DNA of 49,408 nt, taken from contig NZ_MCRI01000018.1 of NCBI RefSeq assembly GCF_001720165.1, forward strand, positions 1 through 49,408, in the 5' to 3' direction. Positions 1 through 8,246 of the stretch are shown here, piece after piece. Source of the DNA: Methylophaga muralis. GTDB taxonomy: Bacteria; Pseudomonadota; Gammaproteobacteria; Nitrosococcales; Methylophagaceae. A program made the translations under genes and the position numbers. A model generated the notes under the pieces. That model did no database searches, was not told where the DNA came from, and saw nothing but the letters and a program-made list of their open reading frames with translations. Numbering within the stretch: position 1 is the first letter of the stretch; every line of letters starts with the position of its first letter.

Positions 1-328
1 AATCTACACTATCTGCTTGTGTGCCAGAGTAAATGATACCGTTGTAGAAATTTAGGTAACCAGCAATAAATTTTTGGTCAACATCTACATTGAAACCTGT
101 CCCAGTCATTTTTAATTTACTTGGGTCTTCTTGACCAACTGGGAAAAACCAAAAGTATTGTGTAGCGCCTTGACCCCAAGTAAATTCATTTGTACCAACA
201 CCAGTTGTTACCATGCCGGCAGGGCCAGTAGGGTTTTCAAATGTGCCAGAGGTACTGCCTTGGAATGTAGCAGCATTAGCTGTCAAAGAAGCAGCCAGAA
301 GTGAAGCAAAAAGTAGCAAATTTTTCAT
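1..328 (-). CDS. Secreted protein, choice-of-anchor K-like domain (partial, runs off left edge)
   Basis: The open reading frame starts at an ATG at 328 on the minus strand and runs without a stop to the window edge, giving 109 residues. An AAAGGAA ribosome binding site lies a few bases upstream. The N-terminus is a clear Sec signal peptide (MKNLLLFASLLAASLTANA, cleavage likely before ATF). The mature part begins FQGSTSGTFENP and continues with GVGTNEFTWGQG. This glycine/threonine-rich beta style resembles the choice-of-anchor K family of exported proteins, some of which carry a C-terminal PEP-CTERM sorting signal. The C-terminus is outside the window, so the anchor type cannot be judged. The gene lies directly behind a probable cyclic-di-GMP riboswitch, which suggests a surface or matrix role controlled by that messenger. 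Presence of a real secreted gene is near certain; the family name is tentative. Confidence 0.72.
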   Translation of the reverse strand, partial: MKNLLLFASLLAASLTANAATFQGSTSGTFENPTGPAGMVTTGVGTNEFTWGQGATQYFWFFPVGQEDPSKLKMTGTGFNVDVDQKFIAGYLNFYNGIIYSGTQADSVD

Positions 329-350
329 AAAATTTCCTTTTCAGAAAAAA

Positions 351-418
351 GCAACCCGGCTATCTTTTTTTAAGACCCGTGGCTTTCCGTCTCTTGGCTC
401 ACACCAAGGTTGGCACTC
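351..418 (-). promoter_or_regulatory. Class I cyclic-di-GMP riboswitch (GEMM) candidate
   Basis: On the minus strand the 5' UTR of the secreted-protein gene carries the hallmarks of the GEMM-I aptamer. A hairpin CTTGGT-GTGA-GCCAAG (408-393) is closed by a GNRA tetraloop. It is followed by GACGGAAAGCCACGGGTCTT (391-372), close to the family core GACGCAAAGCCACGGG. The 3' arm AAGATAGCCGGGTTGC (366-351) resembles the AGATAGCCGGGTTACC side of known members. GTCTT pairs with AAGAT to form the distal stem. The aptamer ends about 22 bases before the start codon. Recognition is by eye against the remembered consensus; a covariance-model search was not possible. Confidence 0.78.
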
Positions 419-463
419 AGTTAATTAATATTGTTCCGGTTACCTTCTGGAGCAATGGTGCCT

Positions 464-491
464 ATCTTAGAGAAAAAAATCCTTGAAACAA
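464..491 (-). promoter_or_regulatory. Candidate sigma-70 promoter for the riboswitch transcript
   Basis: Minus strand: a TTGTTT -35-like hexamer (491-486), a 16-base spacer, and TAAGAT (469-464, 4 of 6 to TATAAT). It sits some 45 bases upstream of the aptamer, which is the right place for a promoter. The match is weak and no experimental support exists. Confidence 0.35.
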
Positions 492-504
492 TTGTACCTT
501 GGTA

Positions 505-1842
505 CTAGCTAATAACTTTTTTGAATAAAGCGATAGATTCAACGTGGCTGGTGTGTGGAAACATATCCATAATTCCAGTCTGAACTAATGTATATCCATA
601 CTGGTTTACTAACTCTCCGGCATCACGAGCCAGGGTTGCCGGGTTGCAGGAAACATAAACAATGGTTTCAGCTCCCAAATCGGCAATTTGACCGAGTACT
701 TCAAAAGCACCGCTTCTTGGAGGGTCTAATAACACTTTAGTAAACCCGGCTTGAGCCCAAGGATAATCTTTAAGTTGTGTCGTGGTGAGATCGGCCATTT
801 CAAATTCAGCATTATCCAAACCGTTAATTGTGGCATTGCGCTGTGCATGGGCTATCAATGATTTATCGCCTTCAACACCAATGACACTGCTGACTCGCTT
901 TGCCAGTGGCAGGGTAAAATTCCCTAAACCACAAAATAAATCCAGAACGCGATCATTTTGCTGCAAATCCAGCAGCTCAATCGCTTTGGCAATCATTTTA
1001 TGGTTAATACCCGCATTGACCTGAGTGAAATCACCCGGTGCAAACTCCAGTCTGAGCCCCTCCTCCGGCGCATAATGCAATTGCGGTACTTCAGGCCATA
1101 ATGGACTGACGGTATCCGGACCACCAGGCTGCTGATAGATCCACAAATCATGCTGTTGACCATAGTTGATCAGTTTTTGCTTATCCGTTTCACACAATGG
1201 ATCCATATTTCTAAACACCAATGCGGTATGGGCATCGTCCATGGCAACTTCTATCTGTGCGATGCGATTGTAGGCTTCAAGACTAGCAATCATTTTGCCC
1301 AGCTCTTCCAAGCGTAAGCCAACCCGAGGGTCAAGTACTTCACATTGAGTGAGTTCAGCTAGATACGGTGTGCCTTTTTCACGAAAGCCTACCAATACTT
1401 TTTCTTTTTTAGTGACATAACGCACGCCCAGCCGAGCTTTACGACGATACCCCCACAAGGGTCCAGTTAAAGGTGGCAACCAATGTTCAGGAGTAAGTTG
1501 ACCAAAATGTGACAGCTGTTCCTTCAACGTATCCTGTTTCAAGCTTAGCTGTGCTTCAGGTGCCATGTGCATCAAACTGCAGCCGCCACAAATACCAAAA
1601 TGTTGGCATTTGGGTTCTACGCGATCTGCTGACGCATTTTCAACAGAAACTACTTTGGCTTCGTCGTATTTTTTATGTAGCCGGGTATACATGAAAGAGA
1701 CATTCTCGCCTGCCAATGCCCCATCAACAAAAACCGTTTTGCCGTCAATTCTGGCAATGCCACGACCATCATGTGAAAGGCTTTCTATAACAGCCTGGAC
1801 AGCTTCTGCAGGAAGCCGTTGTTTGTGATTACGTCGTGCCAT
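505..1842 (-). CDS. rlmD: 23S rRNA (uracil-5-)-methyltransferase RlmD
   Basis: 445 residues, normal length. The enzyme transfers a methyl group from SAM to C5 of uracil 1939 of 23S rRNA. The N-terminal 70 residues form a TRAM RNA-binding domain. An iron-sulfur cluster site is visible as C79, C85, C88 and C167. The SAM-binding motif DLFCGLGNF is at 301-309, and DPPRSG at 373-378. The catalytic nucleophile is C399 in SCNPA, and the general base E435 is in HVES. These residues separate it from RlmC and TrmA. It is the last gene of the minus-strand run. It is separated from the upstream lipoprotein gene by a terminator, so it probably has its own promoter. No convincing terminator of its own is seen before the riboswitch region. 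Confidence 0.96.
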   Translation of the reverse strand: MARRNHKQRLPAEAVQAVIESLSHDGRGIARIDGKTVFVDGALAGENVSFMYTRLHKKYDEAKVVSVENASADRVEPKCQHFGICGGCSLMHMAPEAQLSLKQDTLKEQLSHFGQLTPEHWLPPLTGPLWGYRRKARLGVRYVTKKEKVLVGFREKGTPYLAELTQCEVLDPRVGLRLEELGKMIASLEAYNRIAQIEVAMDDAHTALVFRNMDPLCETDKQKLINYGQQHDLWIYQQPGGPDTVSPLWPEVPQLHYAPEEGLRLEFAPGDFTQVNAGINHKMIAKAIELLDLQQNDRVLDLFCGLGNFTLPLAKRVSSVIGVEGDKSLIAHAQRNATINGLDNAEFEMADLTTTQLKDYPWAQAGFTKVLLDPPRSGAFEVLGQIADLGAETIVYVSCNPATLARDAGELVNQYGYTLVQTGIMDMFPHTSHVESIALFKKVIS

Positions 1843-1871
1843 TTATTCAAACCTATAAACTGAAATTACAT

Positions 1872-1909
1872 AAAAAAAGTCCGGCTATGCTTTTGCATAA
1901 CCGGACTTT
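1872..1909 (-). terminator. Rho-independent terminator after the ydbH/DUF1318 genes
   Basis: Hairpin AAAGTCCGG-CTATGC / GCATAA-CCGGACTTT with a four-base loop. On the minus strand it is followed by a run of seven T. It ends transcription from the DUF1318 gene 16 bases downstream of its stop and insulates rlmD. Confidence 0.9.
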
Positions 1910-1924
1910 CACTTGATTAGAAAA

Positions 1925-2521
1925 TTATTTTTGTTGCCAACTGCCGCCTTGTTGGAACCACCAGCCTTTAGCTGCGTTACTAATCCAACGTCTGGCAAAG
2001 GTTTCCTGAATATCAGATTCCCATTCTGGATGACCATTCGCACGGGCGATTTCAGCATATAAAGCTTTACGATCCTGATTCTCTTCGGCAATAAGTGTAT
2101 TTACTGTATTACGATCTTTAAGCGGTACTGCTGAGGCTTCACGTAAGGTAATCAAACCGTTACTGGTCAGGCCAATAGCGCCCGTTTGATAAAACGGATG
2201 TAACAGCTCATGGCGTTGCTTCATTTTAGCCTGCAATGCATTAATTGCCGGTGAGTTAATATTCAGATTAACTTCTGCTTGAGCAGGTGATACCAGCCAA
2301 TTCAAAACCTGCATCGCGAGCGGTAATGTTTGTTTCAGCTCGCTTGTATCTTCCGGAGAAGTTGATTTCGGTTGGGATTGAACTTCCCGTCCCCAGACGT
2401 CTTCAATAATGCGGTCTGCGGCTTTTTCAGCAGCAGCGGCAGGAAAATAAATATTTATCGTGACACAGGAAATCAGCATTAAACCTGCTGTGCTTCCCAT
2501 TAACCATTTTAATAAACGCAT
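1925..2521 (-). CDS. DUF1318 (YdbL-type) lipoprotein, possible YnbE-YdbL fusion
   Basis: 198 residues. The N-terminus is a lipoprotein signal with lipobox LISC (Cys19), so the protein is probably anchored to the outer membrane. Directly after the cysteine comes VTINIYFPAAAAEKAADRI, a strand-plus-helix pattern reminiscent of the small lipoprotein YnbE. The C-terminal ~80 residues (from about GLTSNGLITLREAS) match the DUF1318/YdbL family, with NTLIAEENQDRKALYAEIA and a closing GWWFQQGGSW. In E. coli ydbH, ynbE and ydbL are three adjacent genes; YdbH and YnbE form an inner-to-outer-membrane bridge, and YdbL helps. Here the gene follows ydbH by 11 bases. The two-in-one reading is my inference from this context. 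The DUF1318 assignment is solid. Confidence 0.82.
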   Translation of the reverse strand: MRLLKWLMGSTAGLMLISCVTINIYFPAAAAEKAADRIIEDVWGREVQSQPKSTSPEDTSELKQTLPLAMQVLNWLVSPAQAEVNLNINSPAINALQAKMKQRHELLHPFYQTGAIGLTSNGLITLREASAVPLKDRNTVNTLIAEENQDRKALYAEIARANGHPEWESDIQETFARRWISNAAKGWWFQQGGSWQQK

Positions 2522-2532
2522 TCGACTTTCCT

Positions 2533-4602
2533 TTATTGAATAACTGGCCCGTCACTGTGACGAACCGCTTTTAACCTGGCTATTAATTCAGGCCAATCTA
2601 CTTCCCGGGTAAACCCCACCACATTAATCCATGGAGGAAGACCGCCACCTTTGACAATATAGTACCCCTGCTCAGTCGGTTCGACACCATCCATCTGGCA
2701 AACTGAATTCATCAAACGACAACTTAGACCAATTTTTTGATAGGAAAAATCTTCAAATAAGCCCATAAATCCTCGCGATAAAATTGCTGAAGGTCCGCCA
2801 CCGACTTGCGAAATATTATTTACAGCCCGCTGACTGATTCGCCGCCTTCCAGGATCTTTTTCCGGCGTCATAAAGACCGCGTCGAACTGTACCGGCTCCC
2901 AGTTTGATAAGCGTAGATTATGTATCTTGCCATCAATTTTGCCGCTTATATTACCAAAATCAAACGTGCTGGTGAGGGTCTGCAGATCTAAACGACTAAT
3001 ATCAATATTGGCGTATAGCTGCGGCAAACTGCCAAATGGCTGCTGTAAACGTAAATCTCTGATGACGGTAGTGCCATCAAATATTTTCAGCAATAACGCA
3101 CCGTCTACAGTAATCACTTCGTCCCGATAACTGACATTTGGAATCATGCCGGACAATTTCCCCTGTAACTCAGGCCATCCCATCAAGCTGCTTAATTGAT
3201 CCATAGATACCGGACTAAGCAAGCCTTGAAACTGCCATTGCATTCCTTGTTCTCCTGCCAAACTTAGCTCGAAATCATTCAGTGATAATTTCCCATCTAG
3301 AATCGGCAGTGATAGGCTTTCAGTAAAACGAATCTGATTCTGGCTAACCTCAGCCAATAGTTTCGAGCCACCTAGCGGTAAAGACAACACCGAAGCCGAT
3401 TGCCAGCTTAAATCTATCGGCAAAACTGAGGCCTGATTGGTCCAACCCAATTGACCGTCCAGATTTTCAATGCTGAACCGCCCTGCCTCATCGGAAATAC
3501 TGACGGACTGTAAATCTATATTGAATTGATATTGTTCAGCCTGCCATTGCACATCGGCTTTAAGTTCTCCGGTCGTTTGTAAACGACTTAAAGATGAACC
3601 TGGAAAAAAGGGTTGTAACCAACCTTTATACAGAGAATCCACATCATCACTCTTAAGCGCCAGTTGCAAGCTCGTTAATTGCAAAGCCTTGCCTTGTAGC
3701 TGCCCTGTTGCCTGAACAGAGTCTCCCTGTTCTAATCCAAAACGGTTTACCTGCCACTGAAGATTCTCTTTAGCAAAATGGCCTTCACTGTGAATGGTCA
3801 CTGGTTGCTCGGCCAAATCGAGAAAGATTGGCTCAAAATAGGCCTGACCATCATCTATCGTGAGGGTTTGTTGCCAGTTCCAAGTGCTCGAATCGGCTTG
3901 TAGTTGCAATCTGACCTCTGCTGCTAAAAGCTCACCGACATAACTTCCGCTTGGATCAGAAAAGCCGACATTAGTTAATTTACCGCTAACATCAGCCGAA
4001 TTGAGTTGTTGTTGCTGACCACTAAGTTTGGCATTGATATCGGCTTTGGCATTTACATTCCATTGGGAAAGCGTCGTAAGTTGCTGCTCAGTGAGATAGG
4101 TACTGACAAAATTGACCAGATCCGCCAATTCTATTTGTTGTCCCGTTAGATCGGCTTGCCAGTTTCCCTGCTGGTAATTTGCCTGAAGATCGACACGACC
4201 TTGCTCTATTCGAATACCGTTAAGTGTTAACTGATAACTTTCTTCTTCCGCTCTGGATTGAACTTTAAATGTAATTTGTTGATTGCCCCATTGTGCATGG
4301 GTGAAGTCCAATTGACCGGCCAGGCAATCAAGTTGGCCGGAAAACCAGCGCAACGTATCACAACGAAGTCTGACATTGGTCAATTGCCCTATAGGTTCAA
4401 CTAATTGAACTTTTCTGGTACTGGCGGTAACTGCCAGTCCCGATGACTTGAGGCTAATGTCAACTTGCAGATCAGTGATATCAAGCTGCTCGCTTGACCA
4501 GAGGCCTATCTGAATAGCGACCTGATCTATAGCACGTACGGAGGTGGTTACCACGAGTAACAAAACCATCAAAACGATTAAATTTCTCGTGTTGAATGGC
4601 AT
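2533..4602 (-). CDS. ydbH: YdbH-family AsmA-like intermembrane bridge protein
   Basis: 689 residues, shorter than E. coli YdbH (about 880). One N-terminal membrane segment (residues 9-25) anchors it in the inner membrane. The remainder is a long, repetitive beta-rich periplasmic part, as in TamB/YhdP/AsmA-like proteins that form a groove for phospholipid transport to the outer membrane. The C-terminus (YVVKGG-like IVKGGGLPPWINVVGF) matches the conserved end of the YdbH family. The start codon overlaps the cysM stop by one base (TAATG), so translation is probably coupled. The partner lipoprotein gene follows immediately. Function is inferred from the E. coli family; the family call rests on the C-terminal motif and the neighbour. 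Confidence 0.82.
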   Translation of the reverse strand: MPFNTRNLIVLMVLLLVVTTSVRAIDQVAIQIGLWSSEQLDITDLQVDISLKSSGLAVTASTRKVQLVEPIGQLTNVRLRCDTLRWFSGQLDCLAGQLDFTHAQWGNQQITFKVQSRAEEESYQLTLNGIRIEQGRVDLQANYQQGNWQADLTGQQIELADLVNFVSTYLTEQQLTTLSQWNVNAKADINAKLSGQQQQLNSADVSGKLTNVGFSDPSGSYVGELLAAEVRLQLQADSSTWNWQQTLTIDDGQAYFEPIFLDLAEQPVTIHSEGHFAKENLQWQVNRFGLEQGDSVQATGQLQGKALQLTSLQLALKSDDVDSLYKGWLQPFFPGSSLSRLQTTGELKADVQWQAEQYQFNIDLQSVSISDEAGRFSIENLDGQLGWTNQASVLPIDLSWQSASVLSLPLGGSKLLAEVSQNQIRFTESLSLPILDGKLSLNDFELSLAGEQGMQWQFQGLLSPVSMDQLSSLMGWPELQGKLSGMIPNVSYRDEVITVDGALLLKIFDGTTVIRDLRLQQPFGSLPQLYANIDISRLDLQTLTSTFDFGNISGKIDGKIHNLRLSNWEPVQFDAVFMTPEKDPGRRRISQRAVNNISQVGGGPSAILSRGFMGLFEDFSYQKIGLSCRLMNSVCQMDGVEPTEQGYYIVKGGGLPPWINVVGFTREVDWPELIARLKAVRHSDGPVIQ

Positions 4603-5489
4603 TAGTCTGCTGGAAACACACCCGTGGAAAGATAGCGATCACCACGATCACAAATGATGCAGACAATTACTGCATTGTTAACTGTTTCGGATAGACGTAA
4701 AGCTGCAGCGACATTGCCGCCCGATGAAACGCCACAGAAGATACCTTCTTCACTGGCAAGTCGGCGCATGGTTTCTTCAGCAACTTCCTGCTGCATATCC
4801 AGAGTAATATCTACCCGTTCAGGTTCAAATATTTCCGGTAAATATGCCGCTGGCCAACGGCGAATACCGGGTATTTTTGCCCCATCCACTGGTTGCACAC
4901 CGACAATTTGTACTGCTGGATTTTGTTCTTTTAAATATCGGGAAACGCCCATGATGGTACCGGTAGTGCCCATGGCACTGACAAAATGTGTCACTTTACC
5001 TTTTGTATCTCGCCAGATTTCCGGCCCGGTAGTTTCATAATGCGCTAATGGGTTGTCAAAATTACCAAATTGATTCAGTACCTTACCTTCTCCCATCGCC
5101 TGCATTTGGAGTGCCAAATCACGAGCCGATTCCATACCGTCGGTCAGAATGATTTCAGCACCATAAGCCCGCATTGATGCACGGCGTTCCAGACTCATGC
5201 TTTCCGGCATAATCAAAATCATCCGATAGCCAAGAAGGGCAGCGACCATCGCCAGAGCAATACCGGTATTACCACTGGTGGCTTCAATCAAGGTATCGCC
5301 GGGCTGAATATCACCTCGTTGCTGGGCATGGCGGATCATGCTGGCAACTGGTCGGTCTTTAACCGATCCAGCCGGATTATTGCCTTCGAGTTTGGCCAGA
5401 ATAGTATTGCTGGTATTTCCGGGTAAACGCTGCAAACGAACTAGCGGCGTATTGCCAATGAATGATTCAATGGTTGGATAGTCAGTCAT
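4602..5489 (-). CDS. cysM: Cysteine synthase B (O-acetylserine sulfhydrylase)
   Basis: 295 residues, normal for CysM. It makes cysteine from O-acetylserine and sulfide or thiosulfate with pyridoxal phosphate. K44 in NPAGSVKDRP is the PLP Schiff-base lysine, and TSGNTG at 71-76 binds PLP phosphate/substrate. The start FIGNTPLVRLQRL and the short C-terminus fit the CysM subgroup better than CysK. It overlaps acpS by 8 bases and ydbH by one base, so it belongs to the lepA-to-ydbH transcription unit. PLP supply is linked to the upstream neighbour pdxJ, which may be coincidental. Confidence 0.95.
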   Translation of the reverse strand: MTDYPTIESFIGNTPLVRLQRLPGNTSNTILAKLEGNNPAGSVKDRPVASMIRHAQQRGDIQPGDTLIEATSGNTGIALAMVAALLGYRMILIMPESMSLERRASMRAYGAEIILTDGMESARDLALQMQAMGEGKVLNQFGNFDNPLAHYETTGPEIWRDTKGKVTHFVSAMGTTGTIMGVSRYLKEQNPAVQIVGVQPVDGAKIPGIRRWPAAYLPEIFEPERVDITLDMQQEVAEETMRRLASEEGIFCGVSSGGNVAAALRLSETVNNAVIVCIICDRGDRYLSTGVFPAD

Positions 5490-5871
5490 TCTGGCCTTCC
5501 ACTAAAACAACGTAAGCTGTGGCGTAATCACCATCGTCACTGAGACTGAGCATGGCGGTTTGGATATTTTTTTCAGATAACAATTGCACGGCATAGTCAT
5601 GAAATACCAGCTCGGGTTTACCCAGACTATTATTACGCACAGCGATATGTTGCAGGCTCAATCCATCGCGAAATCCAGTGCCTAATGCTTTGGCGGTGGC
5701 TTCTTTTGCGGCGAACCGTTTGGCCAGAAATGCCGCAGGTTGTTTGTTTTGTTGAAACTGCTCGAATTCAGTTATATCCAGGATGCGCTGCGCGGCTTTA
5801 TCGCCGTACTTGCTTAACATTTCAGCTATGCGGGGAATATGTACTAAATCCGTGCCAATACCGCTAATCAT
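5482..5871 (-). CDS. acpS: Holo-[acyl-carrier-protein] synthase
   Basis: 129 residues, the usual size. It transfers the 4'-phosphopantetheine arm from CoA to a serine of acyl carrier protein, the step that makes ACP competent for fatty-acid synthesis. The magnesium ligands are D8 (GIGTDLV) and E57 in [14 protein letters not shown]. It overlaps pdxJ by four bases (ATGA) upstream and cysM by eight bases downstream. The pdxJ-acpS pairing is conserved in gammaproteobacteria. Confidence 0.96.
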   Translation of the reverse strand: MISGIGTDLVHIPRIAEMLSKYGDKAAQRILDITEFEQFQQNKQPAAFLAKRFAAKEATAKALGTGFRDGLSLQHIAVRNNSLGKPELVFHDYAVQLLSEKNIQTAMLSLSDDGDYATAYVVLVEGQND

Positions 5872-6599
5872 CCGCGACGGGCTTCCAGCATTAATTGTTT
5901 CATTTCACGCACCGCAGTCTGAAAGCCGGTAAAAAATGAGCGAGCCACAATGGCATGACCGATATTGAGTTCAACTAATTCTTTAATGGCCGCAATAGGC
6001 TGCACATTATGGTAATGCAAGCCATGACCGGCATTGACCTGCAATCCCAGCGCATGGGCTTGTTCAGCCGCTTTGCGAATAACCTTTAGTTCTTTCTTGG
6101 CTTCAGCCGCTGAACTGGCCTCGGCATAACGACCGGTATGCAATTCAATGACTGGCGCACCACAGGCAACCGCCGCTTCAATCTGTTTTAATTCAGGATC
6201 GATAAATAACGAAACTGTTATTCCAGCTTCTGCTAAACGCACGCATGCATCGTGCATCCGTGATTGCTGGCCAGCTACGTCCAGTCCACCTTCTGTCGTG
6301 AGCTCTTCACGACGTTCCGGTACCAGGCAGCAATCAGCCGGACGATAAAGTTCAGCAATACCGAGCATTTCATCGGTAACCGCCATTTCCAGATTCATTT
6401 TTGTTTGTAGGATATCGGCCAGCATTCTGACATCACGATCTTGGATATGACGCCGATCTTCGCGTAAATGCAGCGTAATACTGTCAGCTCCGGCTTGTTC
6501 AGCTTCAATGGCCGCTTGAATCGGATCGGGGTAACGGGTACCGCGGGCTTGTCTTAACGTAGCCACATGATCAATATTGACGCCAAGATAAATCGACAT
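5868..6599 (-). CDS. pdxJ: Pyridoxine 5'-phosphate synthase
   Basis: 243 residues. This TIM-barrel enzyme condenses 1-deoxyxylulose 5-phosphate with 3-amino-1-hydroxyacetone phosphate to give pyridoxine 5'-phosphate, the ring-closing step of DXP-dependent vitamin B6 synthesis. The N-terminal [13 protein letters not shown] and catalytic H44, E71 and H192 ([10 protein letters not shown]) are all present. It lies 12 bases downstream of recO and shares ATGA with acpS. The recO-pdxJ-acpS order is the common gammaproteobacterial one. Confidence 0.97.
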   Translation of the reverse strand: MSIYLGVNIDHVATLRQARGTRYPDPIQAAIEAEQAGADSITLHLREDRRHIQDRDVRMLADILQTKMNLEMAVTDEMLGIAELYRPADCCLVPERREELTTEGGLDVAGQQSRMHDACVRLAEAGITVSLFIDPELKQIEAAVACGAPVIELHTGRYAEASSAAEAKKELKVIRKAAEQAHALGLQVNAGHGLHYHNVQPIAAIKELVELNIGHAIVARSFFTGFQTAVREMKQLMLEARRG

Positions 6600-6611
6600 G
6601 ATGTTCCTTAA

Positions 6612-7328
6612 TTAACTGTTTTTAATGCCGGCATAACGCTGCATTTCAGCAAACAACTGCCGGCTTTTCAGCGGTTTGCCATCTAAATAGTAATTTATTA
6701 TCAAACGCATCAACTGCTTTGTTTCACTGAGGCTAACAGGATCATTGAGGTTTTCCTGTTTTAGCTGTAACAAACTAGCGCCTGAAATAATACGTTTGGT
6801 GTCATTTATTAAACACGGCTGCAATCCTAGTTCTGGCTGATAACTGTAATGTAGATGCGCTTCTACCGGGTCACCCTGATTATCAGTAGTCAGATCCAGT
6901 CCATAGCCTAATGCTTCCAACAAGCGTTTTTCAAAAAGTCTTAACACCTGTTCAGCCTGCTCGGCTTGTTGCAGTCCTTCTAGTACTTTTTGATAGGCAT
7001 CAAACACTAAAGGTTCGGGCTGTTGTTGCGTTAATAATCTGACGAGTAATTCATTAATGTACAAACCACACAAGGTGGCATGGCCTTGCAACCAATAAGG
7101 TGCATTGGTGGTTTCAATTTTACTCAATGTCAGCAAATCACCGCGACCAAACCAGTTCAACCAAACCGGTTGGAATAATTGCAGAGGATTAGAGTGTCGA
7201 CGTTTGTTTTGCCGCATGCCTCTGGCAACCAGACTTAAGCGACCATAATCTGCGGTAAAAACATCCACCAGCAAACTGGTTTCCCGATAGGGGCGTTGGT
7301 GTAAAACAAATGCCTGGGTGAACTCCAC
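6612..7328 (-). CDS. recO: DNA repair protein RecO
   Basis: 238 residues. RecO has an N-terminal OB fold (about 1-80) that binds single-stranded DNA and SSB, then a helical C-terminal domain. It helps RecR load RecA in the RecFOR gap-repair pathway. Family marks seen are the N-terminal AFVLHQRPYRETSLLVDVFT and the ARG segment near residue 35. The start is GTG at 7328, 12 bases after the era stop; no in-frame ATG gives a complete OB domain. Part of the rnc-era-recO-pdxJ operon. Confidence 0.95.
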   Translation of the reverse strand: MEFTQAFVLHQRPYRETSLLVDVFTADYGRLSLVARGMRQNKRRHSNPLQLFQPVWLNWFGRGDLLTLSKIETTNAPYWLQGHATLCGLYINELLVRLLTQQQPEPLVFDAYQKVLEGLQQAEQAEQVLRLFEKRLLEALGYGLDLTTDNQGDPVEAHLHYSYQPELGLQPCLINDTKRIISGASLLQLKQENLNDPVSLSETKQLMRLIINYYLDGKPLKSRQLFAEMQRYAGIKNS

Positions 7329-7340
7329 CGGGTTGCCTAA

Positions 7341-8246
7341 TCAAAGATCGTCGTTGTAGCCCAGACTTCTTAACATGCGCTCATTATCAGACCAGCCTTC
7401 ACGAACCTTGACCCATAATTGCAGGAACACTTTGCAGCCAAACAGCTTTTCCATATCTTCCCTGGAATCTTTGCCGACTTGCTTGAGCAGCTCGCCTTTT
7501 TTGCCGATAACGATGGATTTCTGACCACTGCGTTCGACATAAATAACAGCACTGATGCGATACATACCGTTGTCATCTTCAAACTGTTCGATATCAACCG
7601 TTAATGAATATGGTAGTTCTTGCCCAAGGTGACGAAACAGTTTTTCACGCACCATTTCGGCTGCGAGAAAACGTGAACTGCGATCGGTAAGCTGATCTTC
7701 ATCAAAAATCATCTCGCCTTCAGGCATCAATTTATATATCGACTCTTCAAGGGATTCCAGATTGATCCCTTTACGCGCAGATAAAGGCACGATATCCGTA
7801 AATTTAAATAAAGCAGCGAGCTTTTCTACCTGAGGAAACAAAGTCGCTTTATCTTCTAATTTATCAATTTTATTCATCACCAAAATGACTGGCTTGGTGG
7901 TTTCCTTTAATTTCTGTAATACCCGCTCATCCTCTTCGGTCCACTTCATACCTTCAACAACAAAGACCACCACATCGACATCTTCCACCGAGGCCGCCGC
8001 AGCACGATTCATATATCGATTCATCGCGCGTTTACCGTCACTATGAATTCCGGGTGTATCGACATAGATAAATTGACTTTGTTCTGTCGTTTTAATACCC
8101 AAAATACGATGGCGGGTTGTTTGTGGACGACGAGAAGTAATACAGAGTTTTTGTCCCAATACCCGATTAATCAGAGTCGATTTACCGACATTAGGACGAC
8201 CGATAATGGCGACATAGCCGCTACGGAAAGCTTGTTCTTCATTCAT
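7341..8246 (-). CDS. era: GTPase Era, 16S rRNA maturation and 30S assembly factor
   Basis: 301 residues. The GTPase domain shows G1 GRPNVGKS (16-23), G3 DTPG (63-66), G4 NKID (125-128) and G5 SAR (156-158). The C-terminal KH RNA-binding domain carries VIGKKGELLKQVG (246-258), which contacts the 3' end of 16S rRNA. It overlaps rnc by four bases, the usual coupling with RNase III, which processes the same precursor. Confidence 0.98.
   Translation of the reverse strand: MNEEQAFRSGYVAIIGRPNVGKSTLINRVLGQKLCITSRRPQTTRHRILGIKTTEQSQFIYVDTPGIHSDGKRAMNRYMNRAAAASVEDVDVVVFVVEGMKWTEEDERVLQKLKETTKPVILVMNKIDKLEDKATLFPQVEKLAALFKFTDIVPLSARKGINLESLEESIYKLMPEGEMIFDEDQLTDRSSRFLAAEMVREKLFRHLGQELPYSLTVDIEQFEDDNGMYRISAVIYVERSGQKSIVIGKKGELLKQVGKDSREDMEKLFGCKVFLQLWVKVREGWSDNERMLRSLGYNDDL

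Noticed and set aside
430..470. Possible second cyclic-di-GMP aptamer in tandem upstream of the first
   Set aside because: GATAGG and GGTAACCGG fragments are present but the AAAGCC core and a GNRA hairpin are missing.
488..512. Hairpin GTAC-CAAG-GTAC as rlmD terminator
   Set aside because: The stem is only 4 bp and no proper T run follows.
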